From contig CAWGLW010000005.1 in assembly GCA_963823525.1 (NCBI GenBank), positions 310,001 to 374,000 of the forward strand: a stretch of 64,000 bases of DNA, given 5' to 3'. The DNA is from CAWGLW01 sp963823525 (GTDB lineage: Bacteria > Pseudomonadota > Gammaproteobacteria > Steroidobacterales > Steroidobacteraceae). Shown here piece after piece: positions 59,843 to 64,000 of this stretch (position 1 is the stretch's first letter; every line of letters begins with the position of its first letter). The notes under the pieces were generated by a model. It saw only the letters and a program-made list of their open reading frames with translations. It was not told the origin of the DNA and did no database searches. A program made the position numbers and the translations under genes.

Positions 59843-59968
59843 ACGGGTCATGCGATGCCGTGCGGGGCCGCCCCGACCCGCGGGCTTTCCGATGTTAGAA
59901 TATCGAGGTGCCGGGGCGGATCGGACCGTCCACGGGTGATTCAATCCACTCAGGAACAGGGGAACTTG

Positions 59969-60862
59969 ATGTCTGTCCATGACGATCAGATGAACAAGGT
60001 GCGCAAGCAGGACGGCTTTATCGCGGCGCTGGACCAGAGCGGCGGCAGCACGCCCAAGGCATTGAAACTCTATGGCATCGGTGAGGACGCCTACAGCAAC
60101 GACGAAGAAATGTTCGGCGTTGTTCACGACATGCGCAAACGGATCGTCACCAGCCCCGTCTTCAACGGCGATCGGATCCTCGGCGCGATACTTTTCGAGA
60201 ACACATTAGATCGGGAGATCGAGGGCAAGAACTCGGCGCGTTACCTCTGGGAAGTAAAACACGTCGTGCCGTTTCTCAAGGTCGACAAAGGCCTCGCAGA
60301 GGAGGCCGACGGCGTCCAGCTGATGAAGCCGATTCCCAATCTGGCCGACCTGCTCAGCAAGGCCAAGTCGCAGAACGTCTTCGGTACCAAGATGCGCTCG
60401 GTCATCAAGTCAGCTAACCCCGACGGTATTGCCCGGGTCGTAGCCCAGCAGTTCGAGATCGGCAAGCAGATTATGGCGGCCGGTCTGGTACCGATCATCG
60501 AGCCGGAGATCGACATCAATGCGCCTGACAAGGCCAGGGCAGAAGCCATCCTGAGGCATGAATTGCTTGCGCAGTTGAACAAGCTCGGACCGGATGAGCG
60601 CGTGATGTTCAAGCTCACGCTGCCGGAAGAACCCAACTTCTACAGGGAACTGCAGGAACATCCGAACATGGTGCGCGTCGTCGCGCTGTCGGGCGGTTAT
60701 CCGCGCGACGAGGCCAATCGCAGGCTTGCCGAGAACAACGGGATGATTGCGAGTTTCTCGCGTGCGCTGACGGAAGGCCTGACCGCGCAGCAGTCGGCGG
60801 ACGAGTTCAACGCGGCCTTGAACAGCGCGATCCAGTCGATCTTCGACGCCTCGCGAACCTGA
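59969..60862 (+). CDS. Class I fructose-bisphosphate aldolase
   Basis: 297 residues of the bacterial class I type found in Staphylococcus and many proteobacteria. The N-terminus QDGFIAALDQSGGSTPKAL and the later VPFLKVDKGLA and VPIIEPEIDI segments contain the Schiff-base and phosphate-binding residues. It cleaves fructose 1,6-bisphosphate in glycolysis or runs in reverse. ATG 59969 has AGGGGAA upstream; an extension to 59855 is rejected. No other glycolytic genes adjoin. Confidence 0.93.
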   Translation: MSVHDDQMNKVRKQDGFIAALDQSGGSTPKALKLYGIGEDAYSNDEEMFGVVHDMRKRIVTSPVFNGDRILGAILFENTLDREIEGKNSARYLWEVKHVVPFLKVDKGLAEEADGVQLMKPIPNLADLLSKAKSQNVFGTKMRSVIKSANPDGIARVVAQQFEIGKQIMAAGLVPIIEPEIDINAPDKARAEAILRHELLAQLNKLGPDERVMFKLTLPEEPNFYRELQEHPNMVRVVALSGGYPRDEANRRLAENNGMIASFSRALTEGLTAQQSADEFNAALNSAIQSIFDASRT

Positions 60863-61185
60863 GCGAATTGCGGACCGTCTGAACGGCCGGGCCACAGAGC
60901 GGCCCTGGCCGGCGAGGGCCTGATCGTCGGCGATCCGAGAATTCCCGGACCGCAGGCGCGGGTTCTTGAAGCTCCGTGCGGTCGATGGGTGGCTCGCCGG
61001 GGCCCGCGTATCGTCTCATTCCGAGCTGCTCCGTCGCTGTGGGCTAAATTTCCGACGGTAGCGCTGCGAGTCGATCTTCCGGGTTTTTTGTATGACTACG
61101 GTGAGGTCAGGCGTATAGGAAGATGCTGGGACTTTACCTGTGCCGCTGAAAAGGCTGATCCTTACCCGTTGGGGCGAGAAGGACA
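60863..61185. other. 323-base gap between aldolase and apbE
   Basis: No gene is supported. A strong hairpin at 60885-60910 (GGCC-GGGCC pairing with GGCCC-T-GGCC) right after the aldolase could act as a transcription end, although no T-run follows. The second half probably contains the apbE promoter. Confidence 0.5.
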
Positions 61186-62256
61186 GTGGCATTGAGAAAA
61201 CGAAAATGGCGCCGCGCGGAAGGCAGGCATCAGCTGGCCGGTCTGGTCGCGCTGATGCTTCTGGCGGCGTTGACGGGCTGCACCCGCACGCCTGAAGCCT
61301 TGCAATTGCATGGCGAGACCATGGGAACGACCTACAACATATCGGTCGGCGCCCGGCCACGGGGCGTGAGCCCGGCGGATCTCCAGGACGTCGTCGACGA
61401 GATTCTCGACTCAATAGACACCCACCTTTCCACCTACGCCGCGGATTCCGAGATCACGGCGCTGAATTCACACGCGGCGAACGACTGGTTTGAGATCTCG
61501 CAGCCCTTGTACGAGGTGCTCTCTGCCGCACAACGCGTGTCGCGAGAGACGGGGGGTGCGTTCGACGTGACGGTTGGCCCGCTTGTTCGCCTCTGGGGGT
61601 TCGGGGAGTCTTACGATCCGGATGCCGGCGCTCCCGCCGATGAGGACATCGAGGCCGCACTGGCGACGGTCGGTCACGAGCGACTTGAATTGCGTTCAGC
61701 CCCACGGTCAGCGCGCAAGCTTGCAGCCGGGCTGCGCGTCAACGTCGGTGCGATTGCACCGGGTTACGCGGTCGACCTGATCGCCGGGCGATTTCGCGCG
61801 ATGGGCGCGTCGAACTACCTGATCGAGATCGGTGGCGAGGTCCTCGCTGGTGGGGCCAGTCCGGCAGGTCGGGCCTGGCGGGTTGCGATCGAGGCACCAT
61901 TGCCCGCCGAGAGACGGCCATACGCGATCATCGAGCTTGACGATGTCGGTGTATCGACATCCGGTGACTACCGGGACTTCCGCGTCCTCGACGATCAGCG
62001 CATCTCGCACACGATTGACCCGCGGACCGGGCGACCGGTGACGCACCGGCTCACCTCCGTCACCGTGGTTCACGCGTCGGCCATGCTCGCCGACGCCTAT
62101 GCCACGGCCCTGATGGTGCTCGGTCCCGTGGCGGGTCTCGAGATGGCAGAGCGCCTGGATCTGGCGGCGCTATTCATTGAGCGCGGCGCCAGCGCTGGGG
62201 ACTTTACCGAGCATGCGACCGCTGGATTCGACACATTTCGCCGCCCGCTGCCCTGA
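61186..62256 (+). CDS. apbE: FAD:protein FMN transferase ApbE (lipoprotein)
   Basis: 356 residues from GTG 61186, with GAGAAGG upstream. A signal peptide ends in the lipobox LTGC. The ApbE fold shows LQLHGETMGTTYNI at the start, the VNVGAIAPGYAVDLIAGRF region with NVG(A/G)IAKG-like motif, and VSTSGDYRDFRV near the metal site. ApbE attaches FMN to Thr residues of Nqr and Rnf subunits. None of those substrates is in the window. A degenerate histidine phosphatase gene follows 17 bases later. Confidence 0.92.
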   Translation: MALRKRKWRRAEGRHQLAGLVALMLLAALTGCTRTPEALQLHGETMGTTYNISVGARPRGVSPADLQDVVDEILDSIDTHLSTYAADSEITALNSHAANDWFEISQPLYEVLSAAQRVSRETGGAFDVTVGPLVRLWGFGESYDPDAGAPADEDIEAALATVGHERLELRSAPRSARKLAAGLRVNVGAIAPGYAVDLIAGRFRAMGASNYLIEIGGEVLAGGASPAGRAWRVAIEAPLPAERRPYAIIELDDVGVSTSGDYRDFRVLDDQRISHTIDPRTGRPVTHRLTSVTVVHASAMLADAYATALMVLGPVAGLEMAERLDLAALFIERGASAGDFTEHATAGFDTFRRPLP

Positions 62257-62273
62257 GCGAATATCATCCCGTT

Positions 62274-62861
62274 ATGTCTGAACAGCCTGTCCGTCTGCCG
62301 CCGCGCTCCCTGCTGCTGCCTTTGGCACTGCTGCTGCTGATCGGTGCAGCGACTGCGGCCGGTGCATACTGGAGTCATTCCCGGGCCCATACGACCGTCG
62401 TTATCCTGCTCAATCAAGCAGACAGCGAATCGGCGTCCAGCGATCCGGGCTTGACAGAAACGGGCCAGAGAAGCGCCGCGAGCCTGGGCGAGTACCTGTC
62501 GCGTATGCTCGGCGAGGAACCGATCGATCACATTTATGCTTCGGACGGCCGCCCGGCACAGCAGACGGCGGCCCCAATTGCCAATCAGTTCAAGTTGCCG
62601 ATTAACCTGCTCGCCGACAGCGACTGGGAAGACCTGCCGGGGCGCGTAAACCGCCAGCATCTGGGGCAGTACGTCGCTGTGGTCGGCAGTCGGACCCAGA
62701 TCGATACGCTCGCTAAGGCGCTTCTGGGTGTTGCCGCCCATGCTGACACGGACGATTTTGGCGGTATTCGAGTGATCGTCCTGGGTCGGCCGGCCGAGGA
62801 CCGCATCTTCTATCTCAGCTATCCGCCGTCCAGCGAGTCTTCCGGGCCCGAAAAAACCTGA
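62274..62861 (+). CDS. Membrane-anchored degenerate histidine phosphatase-like protein
   Basis: 195 residues. An N-terminal membrane helix (about 13-34) is followed by a histidine phosphatase-like fold: VVILLNQADSE stands where active members have xVRHGE or xVRHAE, so the catalytic His is replaced by Gln. LTETGQRSAASLGEYL and IYASDGRPAQQTAAPIA keep the family pattern. It probably binds rather than cleaves phosphate esters. It starts 17 bases after apbE and may share its transcript. Confidence 0.75.
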   Translation: MSEQPVRLPPRSLLLPLALLLLIGAATAAGAYWSHSRAHTTVVILLNQADSESASSDPGLTETGQRSAASLGEYLSRMLGEEPIDHIYASDGRPAQQTAAPIANQFKLPINLLADSDWEDLPGRVNRQHLGQYVAVVGSRTQIDTLAKALLGVAAHADTDDFGGIRVIVLGRPAEDRIFYLSYPPSSESSGPEKT

Positions 62862-62886
62862 TTTATTTTTTATAAAAGTTCGGCAG

Positions 62887-62907
62887 ATAACTATTATATA
62901 TAGTTAT
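62887..62907. terminator. AT-rich hairpin between convergent genes
   Basis: ATAACTA and TAGTTAT form a 7-bp stem around TTATATA. It is flanked by T- and A-rich sequence and lies between genes ending from both sides (62861 and 62909), so a bidirectional terminator is likely. Confidence 0.5.
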
Positions 62908-62908
62908 T

Positions 62909-63367
62909 TCAGATCTCTGCGCCCATCGAAATCGCCTTCTTAACGAATGCTTCGTGAGCGCCAATCCGCAGGTCGGCCAGCACTGAGTCTTTAACTTTCC
63001 CGTCCTTGCCAATCAGATAAGTCCCGCGCCGGACACCGATACCGAGTGGGCCATCGAGTTCATAGGCCTTCACGGCCTTCTTCTCCGGGTCTGCCAGCAG
63101 GGGAAAGTTCAAGTCGTGCTTGTCGGCAAAACGCCGGTGCGACTCGCTGCCCTGGGGGCTGACGCCGACCACCCGCAGTCGTGCCTTCAACAGATCCGTG
63201 TGCAGGTCGCGAAAGCTGCAGGCTTCCTTGGTGCAACCGGGCGTGAAGTCGGCCGGGTAAAAATAAAGAATCAGTGGCCCGTCGGCGAGCAGGGACTTCA
63301 GCGTATGTACTTCGCCGTCCTGGTCGTGCAGTTTGAATTCGGGAGCGGTCACACCGTTTTTCAGCAT
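62909..63367 (-). CDS. Peroxiredoxin (Bcp/PrxQ type)
   Basis: 152 residues from ATG 63367, which has GGAGA upstream. The peroxidatic Cys is in YPADFTPGCTKEACSF and the resolving Cys follows five residues later, the usual Bcp alpha-2 pair that the other bcp in this window lacks. LKDGKVKDSVLADL-type C-terminus fits. It reduces peroxides in the cytoplasm. A longer frame to 63490 overlaps the acetyltransferase gene and is rejected. Confidence 0.9.
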   Translation of the reverse strand: MLKNGVTAPEFKLHDQDGEVHTLKSLLADGPLILYFYPADFTPGCTKEACSFRDLHTDLLKARLRVVGVSPQGSESHRRFADKHDLNFPLLADPEKKAVKAYELDGPLGIGVRRGTYLIGKDGKVKDSVLADLRIGAHEAFVKKAISMGAEI

Positions 63368-63386
63368 GGAATTCTCCGGCAAGTGA

Positions 63387-63869
63387 TCATTGGTGGCGCA
63401 CCGCGCCCGAGTAGTCGACTTCCATGACCTGGTATCCCGTGGTCTCCAGTCCGCATCGCGCGTACGTCTGCTGGGCACGCGAGTTTTCACGCTCGACGTA
63501 AAGGCGGATGCCGCAAACGGTCGGATCGCGGCGGGCCATATCGCTCAGATGATCGAAAAGGGCACTGAAAACGCCCTGGCGGCGGGCGGTTTGTTCGACA
63601 TAGACGCTTTGTATCCACCAGAACAGACCGTTGCGCCAGTCGCTCCACTCGAAGGTAATCATGGTTTGACCCACCGTCGCGCCGCCGGCTTCAGCGATGA
63701 AATACCGCCCCTTGGACGGGTCGGCAAGCAAGGCTGAGACGCCTGCGCGCAATATTCCGTCGTCGAGTTGCTTTTCCTCTGACTCCTGCGCAATTGCCTG
63801 GTTGTAGCGCACAATCGTATCGAGATCAGCGGCCCTCGCTGGGCGAATCCGTATGTCCATGGGGTGCAT
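63387..63869 (-). CDS. GNAT-family N-acetyltransferase
   Basis: 160 residues. The acetyl-CoA site QSVYVEQTARRQGVFSALFDHL (Q/R-x-x-G-x-G/A-like) and the C-terminal NSRAQQTYARCGLETTGYQVMEVDY are typical of small GNAT enzymes. ATG 63869 and 63860 are both possible starts; neither has a clear Shine-Dalgarno, and the in-frame extension to 63983 is unlikely. Target unknown. It begins 19 bases upstream of the peroxiredoxin and may share its transcript. Confidence 0.88.
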   Translation of the reverse strand: MHPMDIRIRPARAADLDTIVRYNQAIAQESEEKQLDDGILRAGVSALLADPSKGRYFIAEAGGATVGQTMITFEWSDWRNGLFWWIQSVYVEQTARRQGVFSALFDHLSDMARRDPTVCGIRLYVERENSRAQQTYARCGLETTGYQVMEVDYSGAVRHQ

Positions 63870-64000
63870 GATACAGATCCGGACCGCGGCATTGCGGTCG
63901 GGAAGACCGGAGATGCAATGAGCGCAGTCCGCTGCTACGGCAACGCCAATGCGTTCGACGCACGCGGTGTGAACGAGCCGCAATCACGGACGGCTTGTGG

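Noticed and set aside
1..64000. CRISPR arrays, rRNA genes, prophage or intact insertion sequences
   Set aside because: No regularly spaced short repeats, rRNA sequence, integrase, transposase or phage structural genes were seen.

Overview
The window is a GC-rich, densely coding chromosomal segment that looks like a gammaproteobacterium. Several gene blocks follow the Escherichia coli order: msbA-lpxK-ycaR-kdsB, rne divergent from rluC, maf-yceD-rpmF-plsX, and mlaFEDCB. Other traits point away from the enterics: a lexA-imuA-imuB-dnaE2 mutasome operon, an Rrf2-regulated SUF operon, a short PutA without a DNA-binding domain, and a PIN-PhoH protein. A deep-branching, aerobic, non-enteric gammaproteobacterium fits best. 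The genus cannot be read from the sequence.

Layout. 1-5047 (+): envelope operon of exbB (cut by the window edge), exbD, msbA, lpxK, ycaR, kdsB and a small LAB_N membrane protein. 5074-6225 (-): rluF and yciH. 6375-8212 (+): GntP-type permease and a thioesterase. 8213-8788: mostly empty. 8789-11863 (+): VOC protein, SpoIIAA-like protein, a probable halohydrin dehalogenase, an Asp/Glu racemase and an ICMT-like methyltransferase. 11902-16835 (-): PQQ-type sugar dehydrogenase, a periplasmic protein, malate synthase G, a MobA-like transferase and a tiny upstream gene. 17070-18611 (+): sulfotransferase, a mini-ORF and a low-molecular-weight tyrosine phosphatase.

18704-25678: rne, rluC, maf, yceD, rpmF, plsX and a YkvA-like gene. 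25791-28938: L,D-transpeptidase, alanine-zipper lipoprotein and a phytoene-desaturase-like oxidoreductase. 28974-35095 (+): SOS operon with two perfect LexA boxes. 35128-36492 (-): two small genes and a thioredoxin-TPR protein. 36628-41904 (+): putA, sdaA and an SDR. 42027-49264 (-): SUF operon (regulator, sufB, C, D, S, U, T, Rieske, sixA). 49423-52645 (+): possible leader ORF and mlaFEDCB, with mlaA convergent at 52651-53472. 53552-57640 (-): bepA, PIN-PhoH, bcp and a GcvR-like ACT protein. 57757-60862 (+): dapA, tRNA-Ser(GGA) followed by a repeat made from its own 3' end, a stand-alone GyrB/ParE-type TOPRIM protein and class I aldolase. 61186-63869: apbE, a degenerate histidine phosphatase, a second peroxiredoxin and a GNAT acetyltransferase.

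Themes. Much of the window serves the outer membrane: lipid A export and phosphorylation, KDO activation, retrograde phospholipid transport by Mla, OM protein quality control by BepA, and an L,D-transpeptidase. A second theme is stress: SOS mutagenesis, Fe-S repair and peroxiredoxins. The most unusual items are the tRNA-Ser-derived 186-bp repeat (organised like the E. coli tyrT/rtT repeats), the ATPase-less topoisomerase TOPRIM protein beside it, and the SDR carrying both halohydrin dehalogenase signatures.
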